Source: JAPPOI01 sp028818055
GTDB taxonomy: Bacteria > Pseudomonadota > Alphaproteobacteria > Rhodobacterales > Rhodobacteraceae
Assembly (NCBI GenBank): GCA_965267405.1
Contig: OZ253954.1
Coordinates: 2,976,001 to 3,040,000 of the forward strand
Reading direction: 5' to 3'
Length of the DNA stretch: 64,000 bases
Numbering within the stretch: the first letter of the stretch is position 1; each line of letters begins with the position of its first letter. A program made the translations under genes and the position numbers. Below, in pieces: positions 8,462 through 16,627 of the stretch. The notes beneath the pieces were generated by a model. The model worked only from the letters and a program-made list of their open reading frames with translations. It had not been told where the DNA came from and made no database searches.

Positions 8462-9001
8462 ATGCCCGAGTTCGCAGATCCAAATAGTGCGACATCCCGA
8501 CGGGATTTCATCTACTACGCAACGGCAGGCGCTGGGGCGGTCGCAACCGGCGCCGCAGTTTGGCCCTTGATCGACAGCATGAATCCCAGCGCTGATGTGA
8601 GGGCCTTGTCCGTGGTAGAGGTTGACCTAAGCGGGTTGCCTCCGGGAATTCGGATTACGGTCAAGTGGAATGGCAAACCAGTTTTCATCGATCACCGCAC
8701 CGAAGAGAGGATTGAAAAAGCGCGCGCAGATGACGCGGCGGATTTGCCCGATCCGGCGGTCGACGCCGACCGCGCCATCAGGTCGGAATGGCTGATTGTG
8801 GTAGGAGTGTGCACGCATCTTGGTTGTATTCCGCTTGGGCAACGCGGCAGCGATCCGCTTGGCGAATGGGACGGCTGGTTTTGCCCGTGCCATGGCTCGC
8901 ACTACGATACTGCGGGTCGCATACGCAAAGGACCAGCACCGCGAAATCTTGATTTGCCGCCCTATAGTTTTAAATCCGATACTTTGGTTGTTATCGGTTA
9001 A
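8462..9001 (+). CDS. Rieske iron-sulfur protein, orphan paralogue of bc1 subunit PetA
   Basis: A 179-residue Rieske protein with the usual bc1-type build: short N-terminus, Tat-like SRRDFIYYATAGAGAVATGAAVWPL anchor region, then the [2Fe-2S] motifs CTHLGC (about residue 119) and CPCHGSHYD (about 139), then GPAPRNLDLPPY. Two Cys and two His ligands plus the disulfide cysteines are all present. Normal petA sits with petB and petC; neither is here, so this is probably a second copy adapted to the preceding redox genes. Ribosome site AAAGGAGG at 8447-8454. Confidence 0.9.
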   Translation: MPEFADPNSATSRRDFIYYATAGAGAVATGAAVWPLIDSMNPSADVRALSVVEVDLSGLPPGIRITVKWNGKPVFIDHRTEERIEKARADDAADLPDPAVDADRAIRSEWLIVVGVCTHLGCIPLGQRGSDPLGEWDGWFCPCHGSHYDTAGRIRKGPAPRNLDLPPYSFKSDTLVVIG

Positions 9002-9128
9002 GGCAACAAGGCTTGGAGGCTAGAAGTTCGCTGTCGCATCCAGGTGATGGTGAAAGTTCAGCAACGATGGACTTGATGCCGGGCGGCGGAAGAGATTCCA
9101 GTTCTTGGATCGGGATTGATCTCGCTGT

Positions 9129-9320
9129 TTGTCGGTGGTCTTGCATTTTATCTGGGAGATGTTGCAAGCGCCTCTCTTCTCCAGCCTCAAAGGGGTCAGC
9201 CATTTCGCTGGGATCTCAAAGTGCAGTTGGGAGACCCTTTGCAGCATTCTCATTATCGCTGACGATTTATTTGCATGCGCATCCGCGGGATCGGAGTGTA
9301 ACAGGTGGGGGGTAGCGGGG
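9129..9320 (+). pseudogene. Remnant of a small membrane-protein gene
   Basis: The 362 bases between the Rieske gene and the next gene hold no intact gene. One frame from about 9129 reads LHFIWEMLQAPLFSSLKGVSHF, then CSWETLCSILIIADDL. This resembles a family of small alphaproteobacterial membrane proteins with a WE-x-x-QxPL helix and a following cysteine-plus-LGD helix. The match starts in mid-protein, has an in-frame stop just upstream (about 9117) and loses its hydrophobic pattern after about 9290. I read it as a decayed copy; the family match is from memory and needs a search. Confidence 0.35.
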
Positions 9321-9363
9321 CGCAGCCTCTTCTCTTGCCCAGTCGAACCCCGATCATGCGTGA

Positions 9364-9888
9364 TCAGTTATGAGGCGTACCGCCCTTAGCCAACATCATA
9401 TGGTGCTCTTGATGATGTGCGCCGATCGTCATCATGCCGAAGAAACCGAGCGCGTGAATTTGGGTTTCATCCCCACTGACGATCAGCGCTACACCGTCGC
9501 CGAACTCTTCCGTGGTGATGCTCCAGCCGGTCTCGGCTGCCAGAAACGGTGCGTGAGCGGGCACCATGGCTTTGATGGCATCGAGAACCCGTCCGGTTCC
9601 GCGTACTTCGAACCGGGCTCCCTTTGGATATGCAGTGACATCGACTTCTGCAGCCGTCGTCAGCAAGTCCATGTCAACGAGGTGTTGTTGAAGAGCTGCT
9701 ATATTGACCGCGCTCCAGTCGGTTTTCGGATCATTTCTGAGAATTGTTACGATTTCGGACAGTGCAGCAAAGGCAGACTGTCCGGTTTCCTGTGGCCCGG
9801 CCATGGCGTGGCCGTCTCCCGTGTGGCTGTGTTGCGCGAATGTCGGGGTTGCAAGCACAAGAGATAAGATCAAGAAAATGAAGCGCAT
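9364..9888 (-). CDS. Exported hypothetical protein, His/Met ends
   Basis: A 174-residue protein with a signal peptide (MRFIFLILSLVLATPTFA) and a short His-rich start to the mature part (QHSHTGDGHAM). The middle predicts an alpha/beta domain (AFAALSEIVTILRNDPKTDWSAVNIAALQQHL ... VTAYPKGARFEVRG). It ends GAHHQEHHMMLAKGG, another His/Met cluster, so metal binding is plausible. Ribosome site AAGGAC precedes the ATG. It is divergent from a Crp/Fnr regulator, with a dyad in the gap. No family name is recognised. Confidence 0.7.
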   Translation of the reverse strand: MRFIFLILSLVLATPTFAQHSHTGDGHAMAGPQETGQSAFAALSEIVTILRNDPKTDWSAVNIAALQQHLVDMDLLTTAAEVDVTAYPKGARFEVRGTGRVLDAIKAMVPAHAPFLAAETGWSITTEEFGDGVALIVSGDETQIHALGFFGMMTIGAHHQEHHMMLAKGGTPHN

Positions 9889-9946
9889 GGTTCAGTCCTT
9901 TGGGATGATGATGTCTGCAAGCTCTAGCAAGGACGCAAATCTTAGA

Positions 9947-9964
9947 ATATGATTTCAATCATAT
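9947..9964. promoter_or_regulatory. 18-bp perfect dyad, Crp/Fnr-type operator
   Basis: The sequence ATATGATTTCAATCATAT is a perfect inverted repeat. Written as ATGAT-TTCA-ATCAT it has the half-site size and 4-base spacing of FNR-family boxes (TTGAT-N4-ATCAA) with the outer base changed. It lies between two divergent genes and its last two bases are part of the ATG of the Crp/Fnr-family gene, so bound protein would block that gene's expression. Autoregulation by the encoded protein is inferred. Confidence 0.65.
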
Positions 9965-10535
9965 GATACACGATCCTTACGACCGTCTTCCACAATCCGC
10001 AAAACATCGTTTCGTCGCCGAGGCTGGTGAAACTCTCTTTCGGCAGGGTGCCGAGACGACTGGACTGTACATCGTACAAAATGGGCGGGTGCATCTTGAA
10101 CGGGTTGGACCGAATGGCGAGCGCTTCGTAATCCACCGTGCAGTGGCGGGAACAAGCTTCGCAGAAGCCTCGATTTTCTCGGAGCACTACCACTGCGACG
10201 CCGTTGTGATCGAAGCGGGGGAGTTCGTGAGGATCGACAAAACCGCTGTCCTAACGGCATTTGCGGACGTTGAATTTGCGCGCACCTACGGCCGCCAAGC
10301 TGCCCGTCAGATACAGTCGCAAAGGCAGCTTCTTGAAATCGTAGGCATTCGTAGTGCTGAAGAACGTGTCATGGCGGGTCTTGTTGCTGGATTGCTTGAT
10401 GGCCAAGTCGTCGACTTTGCAGCTCTTTTGCACCTGAGTCACGAGGCGACGTATCGCGCACTTCGGGCGCTCGTCGAGGCTGGGCGTGTCACCAACCCGT
10501 CCCGCGGCGTCTACCGTCTCTCTCGAACGCCCTAG
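9963..10535 (+). CDS. Crp/Fnr-family transcription regulator
   Basis: A 190-residue regulator: an N-terminal cyclic-nucleotide-binding-like beta barrel (AGETLFRQGAETTGLYIVQNGRV, about residues 21-43; GTSFAEASIFSEHYHCDAV, about 63-81), a long dimer helix, and a C-terminal winged helix (FAALLHLSHEATYRALRALVEAGRV). It lacks the N-terminal cysteine cluster of FNR, so it is not an oxygen-sensing FNR of the usual type; HYHCD could be a metal-binding site. The ATG overlaps an 18-bp dyad. The 3' end overlaps the convergent DUF411 gene by four bases. Effector unknown; copper or redox are suggested by the neighbours. Confidence 0.85.
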   Translation: MIHDPYDRLPQSAKHRFVAEAGETLFRQGAETTGLYIVQNGRVHLERVGPNGERFVIHRAVAGTSFAEASIFSEHYHCDAVVIEAGEFVRIDKTAVLTAFADVEFARTYGRQAARQIQSQRQLLEIVGIRSAEERVMAGLVAGLLDGQVVDFAALLHLSHEATYRALRALVEAGRVTNPSRGVYRLSRTP

Positions 10536-10981
10536 CTGTGGCTGGAATAAACGGTGGTTGATCCGTCCCAACCGACAAGCAGCGTATCAAATGTATCTCC
10601 TGCGCCGGGTCCACCCATGCCGGGCGAACTCATAGGCATGCCAGGTACGGTCAGGCCGCGTGCCATTGGCCGTTCCGCCAACAAGCGGTCGATATCCGAG
10701 GCGGGCACATGGCCCTCGACGAAAAAGTCGCCAATAATCGCAGTATGGCATCCGGCGAGCTCTGGCGTGATTAACAACCGATCTTTGAACGCATAAAGCG
10801 CATCCTGATTGACATCTTGCGCCTCAACAGTGAAACCCGCCTGCCGCACATGCTCGACCCAGGCAGAACAGCAACCGCAAGTTGGGGACTTGAAAACCTG
10901 GATAACTGCGTTTGCGTCGGCGAACGAAGGGCGTGCCAAACCGAAAGCGGCGCCGGAAATTAGAAACGTCCGTCTCTTCAT
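10532..10981 (-). CDS. DUF411 periplasmic metal-binding protein
   Basis: A 149-residue exported protein with a Tat-like N-terminus (MKRRTFLISGAAFGLARPSFA). The mature part begins VIQVFKSPTCGCCSAWVEHVRQAGF, with the CGCC motif at about residues 35-38, and contains LAGCHTAIIGDFFVEGHVPASDI, both hallmarks of DUF411. DUF411 proteins are widespread in copper-resistance clusters and thought to bind copper. The C-terminus is Met/Pro/Gly-rich (GMPMSSPGMGGPG). It is the last gene of the minus-strand operon CDF exporter, hydroxylase, DUF411, three bases after the hydroxylase stop. Confidence 0.9.
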   Translation of the reverse strand: MKRRTFLISGAAFGLARPSFADANAVIQVFKSPTCGCCSAWVEHVRQAGFTVEAQDVNQDALYAFKDRLLITPELAGCHTAIIGDFFVEGHVPASDIDRLLAERPMARGLTVPGMPMSSPGMGGPGAGDTFDTLLVGWDGSTTVYSSHS

Positions 10982-10984
10982 GCG

Positions 10985-11896
10985 TTATTCCTTACTATGT
11001 TCTTCCGAAGAGTTAGCCTCGCTAGGCCGAGAGTCGAGGTCAAGTCCGGTATTGGGAAAACTTCGACTGGAGGAGTCGAGCGCATGCCCGCTTGCCGGTC
11101 CTCGGACGGGTTGGATCAGCATACGATCGATCCACAAATCCCGTTGCGTTCGAAACTGCTCAATTCCGATGTCCATTGCTGTATGGCCCTTACCCGGTTG
11201 TGCGACGTAGGTGCCTAGCAACCGATCCCACCAGGGCAGATTGAACCCGTAGTTGGAGTTGGTTTCTTTGGGGTCGACCGAATGGTGCACGCGGTGCATA
11301 TCCGGGGTCACGACGATCCATCTCAGCCATCGATCGACGGAGATCGGGAGATTGATATTGGCGTGATTGAACAGCGCGGTCGCATTAAGGATCACCTCGA
11401 ATAACAGCACTGCGATCGCAGGAGGGCCAAGAGCTGCGACAACGGCCAGCTTGATTGCCATCGAAATCAGGATCTCGATCGGGTGAAATCGCAGACCTGT
11501 TGTCGCATCGAAATCAAGGTCGGCATGGTGCATCCGGTGAAGCCGCCATAGCGCCGGAATAGAATGAAACATCACGTGTTGAAGATAGATCGCAAGATCA
11601 AGCAGCACCATTGAGATGAGCACCGCGAGCCAGAACGAGATGTCGAGGTTATTGAGCAGGCCCCAACCGCGTTCCTCTGCCAAAACGGCCAGTCCGACGG
11701 CAAGGATCGGGAATGTCAAACGCAGGATCGCTGTATCGATGACGACCAATGCCAGATTGTTGGTCCAGCGGACCACGCGCGGAATATCCCGTCGGCGGCG
11801 TGGAGCGGCGACTTCCCAAATTGCCATGGCAGCAAGTACACCGAGAAACGCAGCGAGGCGAATTACAGGTTCGGACCCTAGGATTGTTTCGCTCAT
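10985..11896 (-). CDS. Sterol desaturase/fatty acid hydroxylase family membrane protein
   Basis: A 303-residue membrane di-iron protein of the fatty acid hydroxylase superfamily. The histidine clusters are HVMFH (about residue 108), HRMHH (about 119) and HRVHHS (about 200), with a helix pair between them. Such enzymes hydroxylate or desaturate lipid chains in the membrane. It overlaps the CDF exporter gene by ATGA and is followed after three bases by DUF411. Members of this kind are often found in metal-resistance operons without known substrate; a membrane-lipid adjustment during metal stress is inference. Confidence 0.85.
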   Translation of the reverse strand: MSETILGSEPVIRLAAFLGVLAAMAIWEVAAPRRRRDIPRVVRWTNNLALVVIDTAILRLTFPILAVGLAVLAEERGWGLLNNLDISFWLAVLISMVLLDLAIYLQHVMFHSIPALWRLHRMHHADLDFDATTGLRFHPIEILISMAIKLAVVAALGPPAIAVLLFEVILNATALFNHANINLPISVDRWLRWIVVTPDMHRVHHSVDPKETNSNYGFNLPWWDRLLGTYVAQPGKGHTAMDIGIEQFRTQRDLWIDRMLIQPVRGPASGHALDSSSRSFPNTGLDLDSRPSEANSSEEHSKE

Positions 11897-12891
11897 CTTT
11901 CGGTCTCTTGCGGCTTTGAATCAGCGGCATGATGCGGATGCGGCCCGGGCGATGACGCTGAGGCAAATTTGTCCCGTTCGTCATGACCTTTCAATATGTC
12001 CAGGTCTTCCGCCTGCGTCTCATCGAGGCACTCTGTCTCTAGTTGCAGTGTGACCATGTGGAATCCGTGATCATGGGTGAGGCTGTTGTAGGCGGTTTCG
12101 AGGATGGCAGCAGCATCAGCGGGATCGGCGTGCCGCAGATGGGCCGAGAAGGCGTGTTTACTGCTTGTCAGCGTCCAAGCATGTGCATGATGCACATCGA
12201 GGACGCCATCCTGACCGCTTAGATCGTCGATCACAGCTTTGAGGTCGGTATCCTCTGGCGTACCTTCCATGAGGATGTGAACTGCTTGGCGAATGACGCC
12301 AATCGAAGCCCAAAGAAGCACAACGCCGAATGCGGCTCCGAGGATCGGGTCGATTTGAAGAAAGCCGGTGAACTCGATTACCAGTGCTGTCACGATAATC
12401 AAAAGGCTGCCGACGAAAGTCTGGATGATGTGCCAAAGCGCGCCGCGCGCGTTCAGGTCGTCGCGGCTGGATTTCCACATCAGACTGAGTGAGATGACCT
12501 CGGTTATCAATCCACCGAATGCCACCCAGAGCATGGGACCGGTGGGCAGATGGATTGGATTGCCGAGCCGCATTACGCCCATCCAGATCACCAGGAGTGC
12601 CATGCCCAGCAGAAATCCACCGTTGACCAGTGCGCCGATGATTTCGGCCCGATACCAGCCAAAGCTGCGGCGTGCATCAGCAGGCCGTCGCGCGATGCGC
12701 TGTGCCACGATTGCGACAATGACCCCTCCCACTGCCGACAGGGTGTGAAACGCATCCGAGAGCACCGCAATAGACCCAGTCCAAAGGCCGACAGCCAATT
12801 CGATGACGAAGTAAATGCCTGTTAGCCAAGCAGAAATGACAAGAGCTTTTCCGGATGATGGCATATGTCCGGCGTGGGAATGTGTGGACAT
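11893..12891 (-). CDS. Cation diffusion facilitator family metal exporter
   Basis: A 332-residue CDF transporter with six predicted helices. The N-terminus is His-rich (STHSHAGHMPSSG); the second-helix metal site reads LSDAFHTLSAVGG (about residues 39-51), and the fifth helix carries a D/H-containing counterpart. The C-terminal cytosolic domain has HHAHAWTLTSSKHAFSAHL, the usual ferredoxin-like fold. It would export Zn, Co, Cd or a related divalent ion in exchange for protons. It is the first gene of an operon behind a CueR-type promoter, which points to a thiophilic-metal signal. Confidence 0.9.
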   Translation of the reverse strand: MSTHSHAGHMPSSGKALVISAWLTGIYFVIELAVGLWTGSIAVLSDAFHTLSAVGGVIVAIVAQRIARRPADARRSFGWYRAEIIGALVNGGFLLGMALLVIWMGVMRLGNPIHLPTGPMLWVAFGGLITEVISLSLMWKSSRDDLNARGALWHIIQTFVGSLLIIVTALVIEFTGFLQIDPILGAAFGVVLLWASIGVIRQAVHILMEGTPEDTDLKAVIDDLSGQDGVLDVHHAHAWTLTSSKHAFSAHLRHADPADAAAILETAYNSLTHDHGFHMVTLQLETECLDETQAEDLDILKGHDERDKFASASSPGPHPHHAADSKPQETER

Positions 12892-13033
12892 TTCGGTTCT
12901 CCCTTAGCTTGACTTCGGATTCCAATCTCAGCTTGCCGGTCGGCGACCTTCAAAGGACCGGAGAACTGAAAAAGAGGACAAAACAGGTCAAGCTGTTGTC
13001 TGGCCAATGATGCCGATCTTTCTCGTCCGGGAA

Positions 13034-13065
13034 ATATTTGGTGCCTCCAGTTACTGGAAGGTCAA
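13034..13065 (-). promoter_or_regulatory. CueR/HmrR-type MerR promoter of the CDF operon
   Basis: On the minus strand the order is TTGACC (-35, 13065-13060), then TTCCAGTAACTGGAGG, then AAATAT or CAAATA about 19-20 bases downstream. The dyad ACCTTCC-N-GGAGG lies in an overlong spacer, the layout of MerR-family promoters that are twisted open by CueR or HmrR on Cu(I) binding. It points at the CDF exporter operon. No merR-type regulator gene is in the window. Confidence 0.75.
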
Positions 13066-13143
13066 GCCTCTAAAAGTCTCTGATACATTTTGCGACAAAG
13101 GAAGTTCGGGCCATTCTGCAAAAACCAATCTATTTTGCGCTTC

Positions 13144-14445
13144 ATGATATGCCTTTCAAAAAACGGAGATACGCAACTGCCCTGGCGTTGGCGAGATTCA
13201 CGGCTCGGCATCAAATTGCTCAGTGCATGGGCGGCTCTTTTTTTGATCGGGTCTTCTCAGACAATTGTCGCCCAGGCTGACCCAATTTTATTTGAACGCA
13301 TAGAAGAGATTTCCTTGCCAACGTTGCCGGGCGCCCACGAGCCGTCGCTCACGAGTCATGACGGAACTCTCTATATGAGTTGGATGCAGCACGACGAAGG
13401 CCAATCCAAAGTGATGATGGCGACGCGGACTTTAGATGATTGGTCAAAACCGCAGCTTGTGAATGAAGGTGCAGATCTTTTCGTGAATTGGGCAGACTTT
13501 CCCGGGATAGCCGTATTCGACGACGGAACCATTGCGGTCCATTGGTTGCGAGAAATTGGGCCATCAAGTTACGATTATCAGATTGAAATTGCACTTTCGT
13601 CGGACATGGGCGCCAACTGGAGCGCGCCGTTGATCCCGCACAGCGATCGATCATTTGCGCAACACGGGTTCGTGTCGATGGTGCCCAATAATTCCGATGA
13701 ATTGACAGTTATTTGGCTTGATGGACGTGCCTACGGCGTTAACAGTGACCCAGCCCAAAATGTACCAGATGCCATGCAGCTGCGTGCAACAACGCTTACT
13801 GAGAGTGGAGACCTCGGACGCGATGTTGCCATCGATCTCCAGACATGTTCCTGCTGCCAAACAAGTCTTGCTACGAATGGCGACGGCACAATTCTTGCCG
13901 CGTACCGGGATCTGAAGGAAGGCGATATTCGGGATATTTCGTTGGTGCGATGGACGAAAGAGGGATGGGATGAGCCCGTGTCTGTTCATAATGACGGTTG
14001 GGAACTTTCGGGATGCCCGGTCAACGGGCCTTCTGTTGCTGCGGATGGCGAAACAGTAGCAGTCGCCTGGTTTACGGGAGCGAATGATGTTGCTGCGGTA
14101 AAGGTGGCGTTCTCGGACAATGGAGGACAAAGCTTCAGCGCACCGGCAAGGGTGGATTGGGGAAATCCGGCGGGGCGGGTCGATCTAGAGATGCTGGAAG
14201 ATGGTTCGGCTTTGGTAAGTTGGGTTGAATGGACAAACAATGCGGAGGTTCTTGTGTTGTGCCGGGTTGTACGTGAAGCTGGATGCTCTGCGCCGGAAAT
14301 TCTGGCGACAAATTCAGAGACTGCGTCGGTGAATTTCCCGCGAATGGCTCGGATTGGTCGAGAAATCTACATTGCGTGGACTCAAGCGGATTCAACAGGT
14401 GATAATCTTGCAATGCGGCGAGCTGTTCTGGCTGGGACGAACTGA
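13144..14445 (+). CDS. Exported BNR-repeat (sialidase-fold) protein
   Basis: A 433-residue secreted or anchored protein with an N-terminal hydrophobic segment (LLSAWAALFLIGSSQTIVAQA). The rest is a beta-propeller with sialidase-type Asp-box repeats: SSDMGANWSAPL and FSDNGGQSFSAPARV. It lacks an obvious sialidase catalytic set, so enzymatic sialidase activity should not be assumed. An unusual CSCCQTS motif (about residue 235) could bind copper; its place directly before a CopRS-like two-component system supports a metal role. The start is uncertain: ATG 13144 was taken; a TTG at 13090 is also in frame. Confidence 0.75.
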   Translation: MICLSKNGDTQLPWRWRDSRLGIKLLSAWAALFLIGSSQTIVAQADPILFERIEEISLPTLPGAHEPSLTSHDGTLYMSWMQHDEGQSKVMMATRTLDDWSKPQLVNEGADLFVNWADFPGIAVFDDGTIAVHWLREIGPSSYDYQIEIALSSDMGANWSAPLIPHSDRSFAQHGFVSMVPNNSDELTVIWLDGRAYGVNSDPAQNVPDAMQLRATTLTESGDLGRDVAIDLQTCSCCQTSLATNGDGTILAAYRDLKEGDIRDISLVRWTKEGWDEPVSVHNDGWELSGCPVNGPSVAADGETVAVAWFTGANDVAAVKVAFSDNGGQSFSAPARVDWGNPAGRVDLEMLEDGSALVSWVEWTNNAEVLVLCRVVREAGCSAPEILATNSETASVNFPRMARIGREIYIAWTQADSTGDNLAMRRAVLAGTN

Positions 14446-14447
14446 TA

Positions 14448-15176
14448 ATGCCTTCGCGACCTTATATTCTCGTCGTTGACGACCACGCAGAAATTCGGCG
14501 CTCGGTAGCCAGTTACCTGGAAAAGAATGGGATGAAGGCGACCGGCGCCAGCAACACTAAAGAAATGGATGAATTCCTCGTCAGCGAAGCACCTGATCTA
14601 ATAGTGCTCGATATCATGATGCCAGGTGAGGACGGATTGGCGGCTTGCGCGCGTCTTCGAAAAGAACAACGTACTACGCCAATTTTGATGCTGACTGCGC
14701 TTGGTGAAGACAATGACCGCATTCAAGGACTAGACACCGGGGCCGACGACTATTTGGCCAAACCCTTTAACCCACGGGAACTTCTGGCAAGGATCAACGC
14801 CATATTGCGCCGCACAGGCAACGAGCCTGCACCTCACGGTGGCAATTTGGCGGGCAAACGTGCGCATTTTGCTGGGATTACGTTTGATCACGATACGGGT
14901 CGGGTGATTGCAGAAGACGGCGTGTCGACGGCGTTGACGACCGCCGAAGCGAAACTGCTTACCGTCTTTCTAGAGCGTCCGCGCGAAGTCATTAGTCGAG
15001 ACGGACTTCTAGAGCTGACGGCTGGTCGTGTTGCTGGACCGCTTGACCGGACAATTGACAACCAAGTTTCGAGGCTTCGCCGAAAAATTGAGCCCGATGT
15101 CCTAAGACCAAGGATAATATCGACGGTTCGAAATGGCGGCTATTGCATGAATTGTGACGTGGAGCTTGAGAGCTAA
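14448..15176 (+). CDS. OmpR-family response regulator
   Basis: A 242-residue response regulator. The receiver domain has the acidic pair in VVDDHAEIR (about residues 9-10), the phospho-acceptor Asp in LIVLDIMMPGEDG (about 54), and a conserved Lys in YLAKPFNPREL. The C-terminal winged helix (TTAEAKLLTVFLERPREVISRDGLLEL ... DRTIDNQVSRLRRKIE) is of OmpR/PhoB type. It follows the BNR-repeat gene after two bases and overlaps the kinase start by one base, so it and the kinase are a pair. By context it probably responds to copper or periplasmic redox stress. Confidence 0.93.
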   Translation: MPSRPYILVVDDHAEIRRSVASYLEKNGMKATGASNTKEMDEFLVSEAPDLIVLDIMMPGEDGLAACARLRKEQRTTPILMLTALGEDNDRIQGLDTGADDYLAKPFNPRELLARINAILRRTGNEPAPHGGNLAGKRAHFAGITFDHDTGRVIAEDGVSTALTTAEAKLLTVFLERPREVISRDGLLELTAGRVAGPLDRTIDNQVSRLRRKIEPDVLRPRIISTVRNGGYCMNCDVELES

Positions 15177-16627
15177 TGCGCATGGGATTTCGAACTCAGA
15201 TTGCGCTTCTTGTTGTGTCGGTTCTGTTCGTTGCGCAAGTCGTGGGGCTTTGGGTCTTCGTTGATGAACGTTCTTTGGCGGTGCAAGCCGCGATTGGAAG
15301 CGAGGCGGCTGGACGCGCCGCTAATGTGGCCAGGTTGATCGAGGGCGCACCATCAGAGTTTCATGACGAGATCGTTGCTGCCGCGACCTCACCTTTGGTG
15401 CGCTTCGAACTTACCGAAGAACCGTCGGTCACACACACAAACCATAACCAGGATGGTGCAGTTGAGGCCCGTATTCGGGCGCTTTTGAACGACGGCTTTA
15501 GTCGGGACATCCGTGTCGAGGTCCATGATATTGAGCAGGGGCTTCTTCCTTTGCCAAATTTGTCGCCAGAAATGGCGCAAATGCATACCGAAATGATGCG
15601 CGGAACATTGGAAACCATCGAGATGGAAGTTTCGCTCTCTATTTCGGGGGGGCGCTGGCTGAACGTTGCCACGCGCTTTGAGAAACCTCCGATACAGTGG
15701 TCTCGAGCATCAACTCTTTCATTTGTCCTTACGTCTTCAGTTCTTATTCTCGTGATCTTTTGGTTCCTGTTGACACGCCTGATACGGCCATTGAATGAGC
15801 TTGCATCGGCAGCAGAAGAGTTCGGTCGAGGGGGCAAAGAGGGACCAATAGTACCCGCGGGCCCAATAGAAGTTAGAGAGCTGACCAATGTGCTGAACGA
15901 AATGCAGGCTCGGCTTGCGCGTTTCGTCGCCGATCGAACCCAAATGTTGGCTGCGCTCGCACATGATCTTCGAACGCCGCTGACAGCACTTCGGGTGCGG
16001 GCGGAGATGGTTGAGGATCCAGAAACCAAAGATGGTATTTCGACGTCACTCGATGAGATGCAGAATATGGTTGAAGCTACGTTGACCTACGCCCGCGGCG
16101 TCGGTCACGGCGAAGACCCACAGCGCGTTCAAATTAAAGACTACCTGTCTGGCATCTACAATGATGCCCAAGGCGACCTCAAACTGCAAATGGGGCCGAA
16201 CGCAGAAGTTCAGGTCAAACCCATGGCACTGCGCCGTGCATTGAGAAACCTTATCGAAAACTCGCAGCGATACGGTTATGGGCCAGTGCTGTCGTGGAAT
16301 GTAATTGATGAGGGTATCGAAATTTGTTTGGACGACAACGGTCCCGGAATCCCGGAGGATCGGATTGATGAAGTATTCAAACCCTTTCAAAGGATAGAGC
16401 AATCTCGATCGCTTGAAACAGGTGGCCACGGTTTGGGTCTTTCAATCGCGCGCAGTATCGTACTTGAACATGGTGGTTCCATCGAATTGGCAAATCGCGA
16501 TGAAGGTGGGCTTCGTGTTCGAGTGGTTCTTCCGTTGGCCATGCCTCGGGCTATCAAATCCACCAATGCCGAGCATGAGGGGCAGTCGCAGGATAAGGCA
16601 GACCCAATTCAAGAACGCATTGCTTGA
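15176..16627 (+). CDS. Sensor histidine kinase, partner of the preceding regulator
   Basis: A 483-residue membrane kinase: N-terminal helix (IALLVVSVLFVAQVVGLWVF), a periplasmic sensor of about 140 residues containing histidines and methionines (THTNHNQ; MAQMHTEMMRG), a second helix (LSFVLTSSVLILVIFWFLL), HAMP domain (TRLIRPLNELASAAEEF), the phospho-acceptor site LAHDLRTPLTALR (His about residue 262), and ATPase boxes (N: RALRNLIENSQRYG; G1: DNGPGIP; G2: GHGLGLSIA). The His/Met content of the sensor would suit Cu(I), which is inference. It is cotranscribed with its regulator. Confidence 0.92.
   Translation: MRMGFRTQIALLVVSVLFVAQVVGLWVFVDERSLAVQAAIGSEAAGRAANVARLIEGAPSEFHDEIVAAATSPLVRFELTEEPSVTHTNHNQDGAVEARIRALLNDGFSRDIRVEVHDIEQGLLPLPNLSPEMAQMHTEMMRGTLETIEMEVSLSISGGRWLNVATRFEKPPIQWSRASTLSFVLTSSVLILVIFWFLLTRLIRPLNELASAAEEFGRGGKEGPIVPAGPIEVRELTNVLNEMQARLARFVADRTQMLAALAHDLRTPLTALRVRAEMVEDPETKDGISTSLDEMQNMVEATLTYARGVGHGEDPQRVQIKDYLSGIYNDAQGDLKLQMGPNAEVQVKPMALRRALRNLIENSQRYGYGPVLSWNVIDEGIEICLDDNGPGIPEDRIDEVFKPFQRIEQSRSLETGGHGLGLSIARSIVLEHGGSIELANRDEGGLRVRVVLPLAMPRAIKSTNAEHEGQSQDKADPIQERIA

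Noticed and set aside
9013..9315. 100-residue plus-strand frame after the Rieske gene
   Set aside because: No ribosome site or domain pattern; the only family-like stretch is in another frame and looks decayed.
15361..16029. 222-residue minus-strand frame inside the histidine kinase
   Set aside because: Antisense to a kinase with all boxes intact; no start signal and low-complexity Ser/Arg content.
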